A stretch of DNA of 64,000 bases from an uncultured Oscillospiraceae bacterium (lineage in GTDB: Bacteria > Bacillota > Clostridia > Oscillospirales > Oscillospiraceae), in assembly GCA_910587345.1 (NCBI GenBank), contig CAJUKH010000026.1:1-64000 (forward strand), read 5' to 3'. The number at the start of each line of letters is the position of its first letter. The first letter of the stretch is position 1. Shown here piece by piece: positions 42,701 to 51,753 of this stretch. Made by a program: the position numbers and the translations under genes. The notes below the pieces were generated by a model, which was not told the DNA's origin, searched no databases, and saw only the letters and a list, made by a program, of their open reading frames with translations.

Positions 42701-43454
42701 AATAGATATTTTGACCCTCTTTGATCTTACCGTAGGAGACGTCCTCTCCGAATCCATTTTAGGCCGGGCCCAGGAGCGGGATATTCTGCGAATCGAAGCC
42801 CACCAGATCCGGGACTATACACTTAACAAACAAAAACAAGTGGACGACTATCCCTATGGCGGCGGTCATGGCGCAGTTATGCAGGCAGACCCCCTTTTCC
42901 AGTGTTGGAAGCATGTTGTGGATGAATTTGGCCCGGGGCACACCATCTACTTTTCCCCCGCCGGAACCACTTTTAAACAGGCAGACGCCAAACGGCTTGC
43001 TGCAGATCACAACCACCTGATTTTGGTTTGTGGGCATTATGAGGGTATTGATGAACGTTTTATTGAGGAATGTGTTGATGAAGAAATTTCACTTGGAGAT
43101 TTCGTCCTTACCGGCGGTGAAATACCGGCCATGGCAGTCTCCGACGCTGTCTGCCGTCTGATCCCAGGTGTTCTATCCGACCCAGAGTGCTTTGAGGATG
43201 AGAGCCACTGGAACGGTTTATTGGAATATCCGCAGTATTCCAGGCCGGAAGAATGGCATGGCAAAAAGGTTCCCTCCATCCTTCTTTCCGGTAATCATGC
43301 CCTTGTATCCAAATGGCGGCGTAAGCAGGCTATTCTCCGCACAAAGCGTAGGCGCCCCGATATGTATAAAAAGTTGAACCTGACTTCTACAAAAGAAGAT
43401 CTCAAAATTATGAAAGAGCTTCAAGAAGAATATCCTGATGATTTTCCATCCTGA
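42693..43454 (+). CDS. trmD: tRNA (guanine-N1)-methyltransferase
   Basis: Methylates G37 of tRNAs reading CNN codons, preventing frameshifts. The 253-residue SPOUT enzyme shows YRIDILTLF, the GGGHGAVMQADPLF segment, the trefoil-knot CGHYEGIDER and LGDFVLTGGE. The start overlaps rimM by 8 bases. No rplS follows; the next gene, degV, has its own promoter. Confidence 0.97.
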   Translation: MYRIDILTLFDLTVGDVLSESILGRAQERDILRIEAHQIRDYTLNKQKQVDDYPYGGGHGAVMQADPLFQCWKHVVDEFGPGHTIYFSPAGTTFKQADAKRLAADHNHLILVCGHYEGIDERFIEECVDEEISLGDFVLTGGEIPAMAVSDAVCRLIPGVLSDPECFEDESHWNGLLEYPQYSRPEEWHGKKVPSILLSGNHALVSKWRRKQAILRTKRRRPDMYKKLNLTSTKEDLKIMKELQEEYPDDFPS

Positions 43455-43500
43455 AAAATTGTATCCCAAGCCAGACCCCCTATAATTCTCCTCCCTTCAC

Positions 43501-43529
43501 TTTACTTTTCCTCTTCTGTATGCTACAAT
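43501..43529 (+). promoter_or_regulatory. Promoter of the degV-family gene
   Basis: TTTACT (43501-43506), 17 bases, TACAAT (43524-43529). Confidence 0.6.
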
Positions 43530-43567
43530 AGAAATATAATTTTGAAAATTAGATTGGAGCGGAGTAT

Positions 43568-44407
43568 ATGAGTTACAAAATTATTGTTGACAGCTGTTGT
43601 GATTTGACTCCTGCCCAGTTTCTCCAAGGCCCTTTTATTCGGGTCCCGCTCACCATTTCTTTGGCCGGAGAGGAAATAATAGATGATGATACCTTCGACC
43701 AAAACCACCTTCTTCTCCTGATGCGGGAAAATGCAGAACCGCCTCAAACAGCCTGTCCCTCCCCTGCTCAGTTTTTGGATGCTTTTGAACAGGCCGAAGC
43801 GGATGACCTTTATGTAGTCACCATGTCCGCACTCGTCTCCGGCTCTCATAATTCAGCGGCTCAGGCTCAGGCAATTTGGATGGAAGACCACCCGGAAGCA
43901 CATTTGCACATCTTTAACTCCTGCTCTGCTGTGGCCGGAGAAGTACAAGTGGCGTTAAAGCTTCAGGAATTGGCAGAAAGCGGCCTTCCCTTCGCCGATG
44001 TGATAAAGGCAGGCTCCAAATACATTACCGAGTTAACCACATATTTTGTATTGGAAGACTTGGACCACCTGCGGAAAAATGGCCGATTGACCGGGGCTTT
44101 GGCGCTGGTGACGGAGGCGCTCCGAATCAAGCTGCTGATGGGGGTTACTCCAGAGGGAGAAATCAAAAAGGTCGGCCAGGCCCTCTCCATAAGGCAGGCA
44201 CTGACTCGTATGGTATCTTTGATTGCCAATGACCCGAATCATGTAGGCAAAACCTTGGCCCTTGTTCATTGTAATGACTTTGAACGTGCTGTTTTTGTGC
44301 GTGGTCTTATCCAAAAAAGCTGTCAATTTACAGATATCCGCATCTCTGATACCCGTGGTATCTCTACCGCCTATGCGAATAATGGTGGTATTGTAGTTGC
44401 CTATTGA
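43568..44407 (+). CDS. DegV family fatty-acid-binding protein
   Basis: 279 residues. DegV/FakB proteins hold a fatty acid that is phosphorylated by FakA. The N-terminus IIVDSCCDLTP and the TMSALVSGSHNSA loop (near 90) are family hallmarks, with a second domain (about 155-279) containing EDLDHLRKNGRLTGA. No fakA is adjacent. TGGAGCGGAG precedes the ATG. Confidence 0.9.
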   Translation: MSYKIIVDSCCDLTPAQFLQGPFIRVPLTISLAGEEIIDDDTFDQNHLLLLMRENAEPPQTACPSPAQFLDAFEQAEADDLYVVTMSALVSGSHNSAAQAQAIWMEDHPEAHLHIFNSCSAVAGEVQVALKLQELAESGLPFADVIKAGSKYITELTTYFVLEDLDHLRKNGRLTGALALVTEALRIKLLMGVTPEGEIKKVGQALSIRQALTRMVSLIANDPNHVGKTLALVHCNDFERAVFVRGLIQKSCQFTDIRISDTRGISTAYANNGGIVVAY

Positions 44408-44421
44408 TTTAAAAAGGAAAC

Positions 44422-44455
44422 AAAAAAGCACTCGGCTAAAGCCGAGTGCTTTTTT
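44422..44455. terminator. Bidirectional terminator between degV and rnfB
   Basis: AAAAAAGCACTCGGC pairs with GCCGAGTGCTTTTTT around a short loop. Confidence 0.92.
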
Positions 44456-44464
44456 GTCTTTCTT

Positions 44465-45601
44465 TTATTCCTTATCTGCGGACTCTTCGTCCTTCTCCTC
44501 TTCTTTCAAAACCGCGCCAGCCGCCGCAACCGCCTCTTCAAGACGTTTGAAGGCTTCTTCGGTTTCAGAACCAGGCACAGGCGCCTCCTCCACAGCCTGG
44601 GGCTGGGCAGAGGTAGGATTACCCTCAACGGGAGTCGCAGCCGCCTCAGCCGTCTGAACCACTTCAGGCTCGGTCAGAGTGGCCTCCAGCAAAGTGGGGG
44701 CGGGAGTCTCAATGACCTCCTCCACGGTCTCTGGGACCTTAACCTCTGCCTTTGGGGCAGGTTCCGCCTTTTCTACAGGCTTTACAGGAACTGCGGGCTT
44801 GGCAGGCTCCTCCACTGTGATCAGGTGGCGAGGACACTTTGTGGCGCAGATACCACATCCCACACACTTATCATAATCAATCTTTGCAAGGAAATTCTCC
44901 ACAGTAATGGCTTCCTTCGGACAGGCCTTAGCGCAGAGAGAACAGCCAATACAGCCGTTAGTACAGACTTTGGTGACCACGGCACCTTTAGCCTGGGAAG
45001 AGCACGGAATGGCCACATGTTTCCGCGTCTTGTAAGGCTCCAGAGCTATAATATGGCGGGGGCAAACATCCACACATTTTCCACAGGCCTTACACTTTTC
45101 TTCATCCACAACAGCTACACCGTTTTTCACATGAATAGCGTCAAAAGGACAAACCTTCTCACAGGTGCCCATGCCCAAGCAACCGTAGTCGCACCCCAGA
45201 GGGCCGCCGCCAGGCAGCCGGGAGGCTGCCAGACAATCTTTGACTCCTTCATAATTGTACTTGCTGAAATCCACACCACAGCCAGTACAGCGTACAGCGG
45301 CAATTTTTTTCACAGAATCGCCGGCCGCAACCCCCATAATCTCAGCGATCTTGGCCGCCACAGCGGCGCCTCCGGCAGCACAGGCATTCACCGGAGCGGT
45401 TCCAGCTACCACAGCAGCCGCATAACCGCCACAGCCAGGGAAACCACAGCCGCCACAGTTAGCACCGGGCAGGCACCCGGCAATAGCCTCTTCTCTGGGG
45501 TCTTTCTTTACGGCAAAGACCTTCGCCGCAAAGGCCAAGATCATGCCAAAGACTGCGCCCAGAACAGTCAGAACAACCAGAGCAATCAGAACATTTTTCA
45601 T
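44465..45601 (-). CDS. rnfB: Rnf complex subunit RnfB
   Basis: Iron-sulfur subunit that takes electrons from ferredoxin. The 378-residue protein has an N-terminal membrane helix (4-27), the four-Cys domain (CLPGANCGGCGFPGCGGYA, 43-61) and several [4Fe-4S] motifs: Cys137/141/147/151, Cys170/173/176/180, Cys213-227 and Cys246/249/252/256. Beyond residue 265 comes a 113-residue tail rich in Pro, Glu, Val and Ala, ending in an acidic helix, which is much longer than in typical RnfB. It is the last gene of rnfCDGEAB. Confidence 0.95.
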   Translation of the reverse strand: MKNVLIALVVLTVLGAVFGMILAFAAKVFAVKKDPREEAIAGCLPGANCGGCGFPGCGGYAAAVVAGTAPVNACAAGGAAVAAKIAEIMGVAAGDSVKKIAAVRCTGCGVDFSKYNYEGVKDCLAASRLPGGGPLGCDYGCLGMGTCEKVCPFDAIHVKNGVAVVDEEKCKACGKCVDVCPRHIIALEPYKTRKHVAIPCSSQAKGAVVTKVCTNGCIGCSLCAKACPKEAITVENFLAKIDYDKCVGCGICATKCPRHLITVEEPAKPAVPVKPVEKAEPAPKAEVKVPETVEEVIETPAPTLLEATLTEPEVVQTAEAAATPVEGNPTSAQPQAVEEAPVPGSETEEAFKRLEEAVAAAGAVLKEEEKDEESADKE

Positions 45602-45616
45602 ACTCTTCTCTCCTCC

Positions 45617-46228
45617 TTACCCGAACACGCTCAGGCCGGAGAAGCCGCCAAAACAAAGGGCCAGCAAACCGGCAGTAACCAATGCAATGGGGAATCCCTC
45701 AAAAGACTTGGGAACCTCGGCAAACTCCAACTTTTCACGAACCGCCGCAAAGAGGTAAATGGCCAACAGGAAACCAAGGCCGCCCGTAACGCCATAAACC
45801 AAACTGGATACAAAACCATAGTCACTTTGAGTATTCTGGAGCACCACACCAAGCACTGCACAGTTAGTTGTAATGAGGGGAAGATATACACCCAGAGCAG
45901 TATAGAGAGAAGGCATGGCTTTTTGAAGGAACATCTCAATAAACTGCACCAAAGAGGCGATAACCAAAATGAAAACAATAGTCTGCATAAAGGCCAGATT
46001 CTTCCCATCCGGGAACAAAGTTTCACTGGTCAAGATAAAGCGGTTGATCGGCCAACACACAGCGGAGGCCAGTCCCATAACAAAGGTTACGGCCAAACCC
46101 ATACCGGTAGCGGTATCGGTAGACTTCGACACTCCCATGAAAGGACAGATACCCAAAAACTGTGAGAAAATAAAGTTGTTGACCAAAATAGCGCCCAGTG
46201 CGATACCAAGCAATTCTTGAATATTCAT
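45617..46228 (-). CDS. rnfA: Rnf complex subunit RnfA
   Basis: Membrane subunit with six helices, 203 residues; pairs with RnfE to hold an intramembrane [2Fe-2S] centre. NNFIFSQFLGICPFMGVS (near 17-34) and YLPLITTNCAVLGV (near 104-117) contain the conserved cysteines. It overlaps rnfE by 4 bases. Confidence 0.95.
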   Translation of the reverse strand: MNIQELLGIALGAILVNNFIFSQFLGICPFMGVSKSTDTATGMGLAVTFVMGLASAVCWPINRFILTSETLFPDGKNLAFMQTIVFILVIASLVQFIEMFLQKAMPSLYTALGVYLPLITTNCAVLGVVLQNTQSDYGFVSSLVYGVTGGLGFLLAIYLFAAVREKLEFAEVPKSFEGFPIALVTAGLLALCFGGFSGLSVFG

Positions 46229-46872
46229 GCGCTGGCCACCTCCTTCTTCTCGGTCACTTTCTTGGGCTTATTCAGAAAATACTGCATAGCGGCAATCACA
46301 AAAGCCAGAGTCAGGAAGCCGCCCACCGGCCTTGTCATAGCAGCAATGGCATACTCTTCTGGAATCACCCGAATGCCCAAACCACCATTCAAGATGCCGC
46401 CGCCAAAAGTGCCGGCACCCAGCAGCTCCCGGAACATACTCATGATAACCAGAATAATGGTATAACCGATACCCTGACAAATGCCGTCCACAGCAGAAGC
46501 CGCCACACTGTTCTTCGCCGCAAAAGCTTCCGCACGGCCCAGAATGATACAGTTAACCACAATCAAAGGGATAAAGGTACCAAGGCTCTCAGACAAATCA
46601 GGCAGCAAAGCCTTCAACAGCAAATCCACAATCGTAACGAATGTAGCGATCACCACAATATAGCAGGCAATTCGAATCTTGTTGGGAATGATCTTCCGCA
46701 GCAAAGAAATTACTACGTTTGCACAGGTCAAAACCACCAACACACTTAAGCCCATACCAATACCGTTAAAGAGTGTTGTGGTAACCGCCAGCACCGAGCA
46801 CATACCCAGAAGCTGAACCGTAACAGGGTTTTGGGTGATGAGACCCTCTTTAAATTGTTCTTTGAAATTCAT
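46225..46872 (-). CDS. rnfE: Rnf complex subunit RnfE
   Basis: Membrane subunit homologous to RnfA, 215 residues, six helices. The pseudo-symmetric cysteine motifs are seen in QLLGMCSVLAVTTTLFNG (near 20) and FIPLIVVNCIILGRAEAFA (near 98-116). The C-terminus is cytoplasmic and lysine-rich. GGGAGG lies upstream of the ATG. Confidence 0.94.
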   Translation of the reverse strand: MNFKEQFKEGLITQNPVTVQLLGMCSVLAVTTTLFNGIGMGLSVLVVLTCANVVISLLRKIIPNKIRIACYIVVIATFVTIVDLLLKALLPDLSESLGTFIPLIVVNCIILGRAEAFAAKNSVAASAVDGICQGIGYTIILVIMSMFRELLGAGTFGGGILNGGLGIRVIPEEYAIAAMTRPVGGFLTLAFVIAAMQYFLNKPKKVTEKKEVASA

Positions 46873-46886
46873 CTCTGTCTCCCTCC

Positions 46887-47891
46887 TTAACCCAGAGTGG
46901 CCACAGCGGCCAGCGCGGCAGAGACACCGGCAGTCACGGCCTGGGAGGTAAGCGTTGCACCGCTGACACCATCGATCTCGCCACCGTCAACAACCAACTT
47001 CACCTCTCCAGTTTTGCCCACAAACTGGTCCAAGAACTCAGGCTCTGCGGCGCGACCCCCGATGGAGGGCGTCTCATTGCTCTCAGTAATGACCACACCC
47101 AGTACCGCCTGATCCATGCTAACACCCACCTGGATCACCAGCCCGGCCTCATAGCTGCCTTCAGGGGCGACCTCCACCACATAGCCCTGGTCACCGGCCT
47201 GAGAGATGGAATGAACCGTAGTATCAAAACCACCATACTCCACCGCAGTCAATTCTCCAGTATAGCCGGGAATAGGCTCTGCAGGAGCAGGCTCTTCCTC
47301 TTCAGGCTTTTCTACCGGCACATAAGGACCATCGTTGGTCTCATCAGTAGCGGCAATGGCAGAACTCACACCGGCCACCAAGGCGCGGGAGGTGATGGTG
47401 GCGCCGCTGATTCCATCCAATTCGCCGCCATCCTTGACCAGCTTCACTGTCTCTGCGGTCTTACCCACAAATTGAGCACGGATTTCAGGGTCACTGGCCT
47501 TGGAGCCAAATCCGGGAGACTCCTGAGACTCCAGAACAGACACACCGGTCACACTCTTATCATTATCAACGCCAACCATAAGAGTCAAAACACCGCTGAA
47601 GCTTCCAGGGGCCGAAACCTCCACAATAAAGCCATCTTCACCGGCCTTTTGGACGCTGCGAACATTCTTATCACTGCCAGTATAGTTTACCAAGGTCAAT
47701 GTACCACTGAAACCGGGCATTACCTCAGCGCTAATAGCCGCAGTCTTTTTCTTTTCCTGTACTTCAGCAATCATCGGCTCGGTAAAGTAGTTTACCATGC
47801 CAAGGGCCAAAGCACATACGGCACAGATCGCACCTAAAGTTCCCGTCAGCTTCAGCATACCGGAATCATTTTTCTTTGCCACCTCGCTCAT
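46887..47891 (-). CDS. rnfG: RnfG with two tandem FMN-binding domains
   Basis: Extracytoplasmic flavoprotein anchored by one N-terminal helix (14-35). RnfG normally has about 200 residues and one covalently bound FMN. This 334-residue protein carries two FMN_bind domains: residues about 57-182 with DGISGATITS (Thr165), and about 207-334 with DGVSGATLTS (Thr313), joined by an acidic, proline-rich linker (183-207). Both have the full S-G-A-T flavinylation motif, so two FMN are expected. It overlaps rnfD by 4 bases. Confidence 0.93.
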   Translation of the reverse strand: MSEVAKKNDSGMLKLTGTLGAICAVCALALGMVNYFTEPMIAEVQEKKKTAAISAEVMPGFSGTLTLVNYTGSDKNVRSVQKAGEDGFIVEVSAPGSFSGVLTLMVGVDNDKSVTGVSVLESQESPGFGSKASDPEIRAQFVGKTAETVKLVKDGGELDGISGATITSRALVAGVSSAIAATDETNDGPYVPVEKPEEEEPAPAEPIPGYTGELTAVEYGGFDTTVHSISQAGDQGYVVEVAPEGSYEAGLVIQVGVSMDQAVLGVVITESNETPSIGGRAAEPEFLDQFVGKTGEVKLVVDGGEIDGVSGATLTSQAVTAGVSAALAAVATLG

Positions 47892-48907
47892 GCTTTGGCA
47901 CCCCCTTTCTTCCCTGTAGCGCCAAACCGGCCGGGATGGGTGTACTTTTCAATAATGGGAGTCAGCACGTTCATCAGCAGAATGGCATAGCTAACACCTT
48001 CCGGATAGCTGCCAAAATAACGGATGAAAACAGTCAGCAGACCGCAACCCACGCCAAAAATCCATTCACCCTTCGGCGTACAGGGCCGGGTCACATAGTC
48101 GGTCGCCATGAAGAAAGCACCTAACATCAAACCGCCGCCGCACAGCTGGCTGAGCATCCACATAACATTGTTGTTTCCCTGGGGGAAAATAACAGTCAGA
48201 ATCGCCACAGTCCCCAAATAAGCAACAGGGATACGAGGCTTGATAACGCCACGGAGGATCAGATACACGCCACCCAGCAAAAGGGCTGCAGCGGAGATCT
48301 CACCGATACAACCGCTCACATTTCCCAGGAACAGGTCCTGAAGACTGCTGCCGGCGGCACCCTGCCAGGGCAGCTTGCCGCTATGGAGGTCCGCCATGGG
48401 GGTGGCCTGGCTCACCACATCCGCTATTTTACCGGTTAGGCTCATCCAGTTGTGGGTCCCAGGGGATACCCATGTGGCCATATACTTTGAGTAGGCCAGC
48501 ATCAAAAATGCCCGGCCAGCCAAGGCAGGATTCAGGAAATTCTTTCCCAAACCGCCAAAAAGCTGCTTAACTATTACAATGGCAAAGAAATCACCGATCA
48601 GCAGCACCCAATACGGCAGCGCCACCGGACAGGTGAACGCCAGCAACACACCGGTAACAGCAGCCGTTAAATCGCCGCCGGTCTGAGGCTTCTTCATCAT
48701 TGCCCGATAGCCCCACTCGAAAACCTCACAGCCAACCACAGACACCGCCGTCATCGCCAATGCCCGCCAGCCAAAGAAATAGGTTCCCATGGCCATTGCA
48801 GGGATCAGCGCCAGCAACAGATCCAGCATTAACTGGCGGGTGTTGACAGGAGAGTTGACGTGGGGCGAGGACGCGACCGTCAGCTTTAAATCTTTATATT
48901 CGTTCAT
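47888..48907 (-). CDS. rnfD: Rnf complex subunit RnfD
   Basis: Membrane subunit (339 residues, about nine helices) carrying covalent FMN. The flavinylation motif appears as VVSQATPMADL, with Thr169, in the long loop after the fifth helix. NPALAGRAFLMLAYS and DYVTRPCTPKGEWIFG are typical. It overlaps both rnfC (4 bases) and rnfG. Confidence 0.94.
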   Translation of the reverse strand: MNEYKDLKLTVASSPHVNSPVNTRQLMLDLLLALIPAMAMGTYFFGWRALAMTAVSVVGCEVFEWGYRAMMKKPQTGGDLTAAVTGVLLAFTCPVALPYWVLLIGDFFAIVIVKQLFGGLGKNFLNPALAGRAFLMLAYSKYMATWVSPGTHNWMSLTGKIADVVSQATPMADLHSGKLPWQGAAGSSLQDLFLGNVSGCIGEISAAALLLGGVYLILRGVIKPRIPVAYLGTVAILTVIFPQGNNNVMWMLSQLCGGGLMLGAFFMATDYVTRPCTPKGEWIFGVGCGLLTVFIRYFGSYPEGVSYAILLMNVLTPIIEKYTHPGRFGATGKKGGAKA

Positions 48908-50259
48908 GCCTTTGTCGCCTCCTTTGCCTCTTGTACCGCCTTAGCCTTTGCAGCCTGCGTACGAATTTCCGCCTTAGCTGCCCGGAAAGTCTGAACCAGC
49001 GGAATCCTGGCCGGGCAAATATAGCTGCAAGAACCACACTCAATACAGTCCATTACGTTCAAGGCTTCTACCTCGATCCAGCGGCGCTTATTGGCATTCA
49101 TGCGCATGAACAGAGGCGTCAACTTCATGGGGCAAACTTCAACACACTTGGCACAACGGATACAGGTTTGAGCCGGATCTCGGGCAGCCACCTCTTTAGA
49201 GGTCATGCTCAAAATACAGTTTGTGGACTTCATCACGGGAACATCCAGATCATAAATCGGATTTCCCATCATGGGGCCGCCAAGCAGCACCCGGTCCGGA
49301 TTTTCCTGAAAGCCACCGGCCATCTTGATCAGATGGCTGACCGGAGTACCCATCGGCACCATAACATTCATCGGTTCCGCAATGGCGCCGCCGGTAATGG
49401 TCATTCCACGCTGGGTCAAAGGCTTCCCTTCTGTTACAGCATCATAGACCGCTGCCGCAGTAGCAACATTGCACACCAGACAGCCCACATCAGCAGGCAG
49501 TTTGCCGGGAGGCACCTGCCGACCGGTGATCATCTGGATCAGCTGCTTCTCGGCGCCTTGCGGATAGCGGGTCTTCAATCCCTCTATCCTGATGTCACCG
49601 ACCAAACCCGCCAAAGCCTTCAGGTGCTCAATGGCATCCGGCTTGTTGAGTTCGATACCGATCACAGCCCCATTCAGCCCAATGGCTTTTGCCATAAGCT
49701 GAGCGCCGCCGATAACGGCATCTCCTCGTTCCAGCATCAATCGATGGTCCGAAGTGATATAGGGTTCACACTCAGCTCCGTTAAGGATAAGAGTGTCTAC
49801 CCTGCCAACTGCACCGGCGAGCTTGACGTGGGTGGGGAATCCCGCGCCGCCCATACCGGTAATGCCGGCATTTTTCACGATTTCAATGATTTCCTCCCCT
49901 GTCAGGGCGTCCACATTATTCCGATGCTGGATAGCCGGGTCAGGAGTATTCTGAAAATCATTCTCAATGACCACAGAAACCATTTCTCCGCCATTGCCAA
50001 ACGGACGGGGCTCCACGGCCACCACCTTGCCCGACACACTGGCATGGATAGGGGCACCCAAACCGGTGGTCTCACCGATGATCTGCCCCACCTTGACCTC
50101 ATCTCCCACGCTGACCACGGCCTTGCAGGGGGCGCCCAGATGCATAGACATCGGGATGATCACCTGCGCCGGAGCTTCTGCGAGAGGGACGGTGGCCTTG
50201 CGCTCGGTCAGATCTTTGTGTTCAGCGGGATGCACTCCGCCGAAAAACTGATGCAACAT
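48904..50259 (-). CDS. rnfC: Rnf complex subunit RnfC
   Basis: NADH-binding cytoplasmic subunit of 451 residues. It includes the RnfC N-terminal barrel (GGVHPAEHKDLTE), the nucleotide/FMN-binding segment GMGGAGFPTHVKL (near 135-147), and two [4Fe-4S] motifs CIRCAKCVEVCP (near 372) and CIECGSCSYICP (near 411). It is the first gene of rnfCDGEAB; GAGGTGAGG overlaps the start. No strong sigma-A promoter is evident in the 130-base leader. Confidence 0.96.
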   Translation of the reverse strand: MLHQFFGGVHPAEHKDLTERKATVPLAEAPAQVIIPMSMHLGAPCKAVVSVGDEVKVGQIIGETTGLGAPIHASVSGKVVAVEPRPFGNGGEMVSVVIENDFQNTPDPAIQHRNNVDALTGEEIIEIVKNAGITGMGGAGFPTHVKLAGAVGRVDTLILNGAECEPYITSDHRLMLERGDAVIGGAQLMAKAIGLNGAVIGIELNKPDAIEHLKALAGLVGDIRIEGLKTRYPQGAEKQLIQMITGRQVPPGKLPADVGCLVCNVATAAAVYDAVTEGKPLTQRGMTITGGAIAEPMNVMVPMGTPVSHLIKMAGGFQENPDRVLLGGPMMGNPIYDLDVPVMKSTNCILSMTSKEVAARDPAQTCIRCAKCVEVCPMKLTPLFMRMNANKRRWIEVEALNVMDCIECGSCSYICPARIPLVQTFRAAKAEIRTQAAKAKAVQEAKEATKA

Positions 50260-50390
50260 AGCCTCACCTCAATCTTTTCGCTTTCTCTGTTCCCCAAAGA
50301 ATTGCACTTTGAAACATCTTATATAATAGTGCATAATTGTAAAAAAGTCCAGTCTCTTAGAGAAAAAAGTCCCTCAAAATTTCATTTTAC

Positions 50391-50430
50391 AGAAAGAAAG
50401 ACCTCTCCACTCAGAGAGGTCTTTCTTTTT
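50391..50430. terminator. Terminator of the XRE regulator gene
   Basis: AGAAAGAAAGACCTCT and AGAGGTCTTTCTTT form a perfect stem with T tracts in both directions. Confidence 0.88.
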
Positions 50431-50431
50431 T

Positions 50432-51187
50432 CTACTCATACCGCTTCCCTACCCATATCATGGGGATAAAGAAACTCAGCGAGGCAAAAAGAGAAATCGC
50501 CAATTCTCCATTTCCGGGAAAGGCTCTTCTCACCAGCAAATAGAGTCCCGGAAATACTACCGAAACCGCCAGCAACCAGCAACGCCCTACGTTAATAATA
50601 TGTGGCCAATTTTGATTGGTCAAACGAACCCCCGGCAAATTCATCCGAAATATCCCATCACTATACGCGCTGATAGCATTATTATCGTAGTAATTAGGCA
50701 GATGTTCCTTGGCAAAAAAGCAGAAAAATCCGCTGAACCCCAAAGTTAACCCCTCTACCAACAACACATAGGTCTCCAATGCCTCCGCAGGAATCGCAAA
50801 CGCCCACAAAAATCCAACCTGCACCGCTGCGACAATGGCACACAAAATCCATATCCCTTTCCATAAAAGACGCCGCTTCTTTTCTTTCTTCCGCTGCTCC
50901 CCTTGGGTCAAATGGATCGCGCCAGCCACAAGTTCTTCCACTTGCTCCACCTCTAATTGAGGTTTTGTAAATCGTTCTCCGCGCAAAAGTTCTGTTGTGG
51001 TAACACCCAGTATTTCTGCCAACGGCAGCAGCAGAGATATATCCGGAACGCTTAATCCCCTCTCCCACTTGCTGACCGCCTTATCAGAAACATAAAGCCG
51101 GTCGGCCAGTTCCTTTTGCGTCGCCTCTTTCTCCCTTCGAAGTTGTGCAATAAATAGTCCCATCTTTTCTTTATCCAGCTCTTTCAT
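50432..51187 (-). CDS. XRE-family regulator with membrane domain
   Basis: 251 residues. An N-terminal Cro/C1-type helix-turn-helix (about 8-62; LADRLYVSDKAVSKWERGLSVPD) is joined to a C-terminal part with about four membrane helices (near 108-126, 137-156, 197-215, 225-245). Such membrane-tethered XRE proteins are common in Clostridia; ligand and targets are unknown. It is divergent from a PadR gene, which may be one of its targets. Confidence 0.85.
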   Translation of the reverse strand: MKELDKEKMGLFIAQLRREKEATQKELADRLYVSDKAVSKWERGLSVPDISLLLPLAEILGVTTTELLRGERFTKPQLEVEQVEELVAGAIHLTQGEQRKKEKKRRLLWKGIWILCAIVAAVQVGFLWAFAIPAEALETYVLLVEGLTLGFSGFFCFFAKEHLPNYYDNNAISAYSDGIFRMNLPGVRLTNQNWPHIINVGRCWLLAVSVVFPGLYLLVRRAFPGNGELAISLFASLSFFIPMIWVGKRYE

Positions 51188-51232
51188 GTAAATACCTCTT
51201 TTCCCGTTCTATCTCAGGGTTATGACGGTCTT

Positions 51233-51261
51233 ATTCTAAAGTGAAGCGATATTTTCGTCAA
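51233..51261 (-). promoter_or_regulatory. Promoter of the XRE regulator gene
   Basis: On the minus strand TTGACG (51261-51256), 17 bases, TAGAAT (51238-51233). Confidence 0.7.
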
Positions 51262-51300
51262 CCGACCAGCAGTTGAGCGTCCTGAGTTGACGATTTTGTA

Positions 51301-51329
51301 TTGACATATATCGATGTTCGATATATAAT
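51301..51329 (+). promoter_or_regulatory. Consensus promoter of the PadR-DUF2812 operon
   Basis: TTGACA (51301-51306), exactly 17 bases, TATAAT (51324-51329): both hexamers are perfect. Confidence 0.92.
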
Positions 51330-51344
51330 ATCGATACTCGATAT
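51306..51344 (+). promoter_or_regulatory. Tandem palindromic operators, probably PadR-bound
   Basis: A 21-bp palindrome (51306-51326: ATATATCGA-TGT-TCGATATAT) fills the promoter spacer. A 17-bp palindrome (51328-51344: ATATCGA-TAC-TCGATAT) covers the -10 and start site. Their centres, 51316 and 51336, are 20 bp apart, two helical turns. The arrangement implies cooperative autorepression. Confidence 0.8.
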
Positions 51345-51367
51345 AGCATATTTCAGGAGGTGAGTTG

Positions 51368-51685
51368 GTGGCGCGAAAAAAGCTGGAATCTTTAACTGAG
51401 CCAATGTATTATGTTCTGCTGGCTCTCTATAAGGAACCACGGCATGGTTATGGCATTATGCAGTACGTCAACCAGCTTACCCAAGGGCGTGTGGCGGTCG
51501 GCGCCGGAACTTTATATGCCTTATTGGCCCGTTTTGAAGAAGAACAGTTGATCATTCTCACCCACACCAAAGAAGGACGAAAATATTATGCGCTTTCAGA
51601 CAAAGGCAAACGCACGCTGCAAGCTGAATTTGACCGCCTGAACCATCAGTTGACTGACGGTGCTCAAGTTTTGGAAGGAACCTAA
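51368..51685 (+). CDS. PadR family transcriptional regulator
   Basis: A 105-residue winged-helix repressor (EPMYYVLLALYKEPRHGYGI...VAVGAGTLYALLARFEEEQLI), with the short C-terminal helix of subfamily 2. GGAGG lies 7 bases before GTG 51368; TTG 51365 is an equally in-frame alternative. It is followed by a DUF2812 protein, a known PadR pairing in which the membrane protein is the regulated target. Tandem palindromes overlap its promoter. Confidence 0.88.
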   Translation: MARKKLESLTEPMYYVLLALYKEPRHGYGIMQYVNQLTQGRVAVGAGTLYALLARFEEEQLIILTHTKEGRKYYALSDKGKRTLQAEFDRLNHQLTDGAQVLEGT

Positions 51686-51753
51686 GATCCTTTTGCTGAA
51701 GATTTTGACCGCAATGAACCTGACCTATGATTTTGCCAAAGGAGTGATATTCT

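Noticed and set aside
48931..50469. Long plus-strand open frame opposite rnfC (512 codons)
   Set aside because: Antisense shadow of the GC-biased rnfC codons, rich in His, Arg and Gln with no motif; similar shadows occur at 44825-46165 and 37502-38749.
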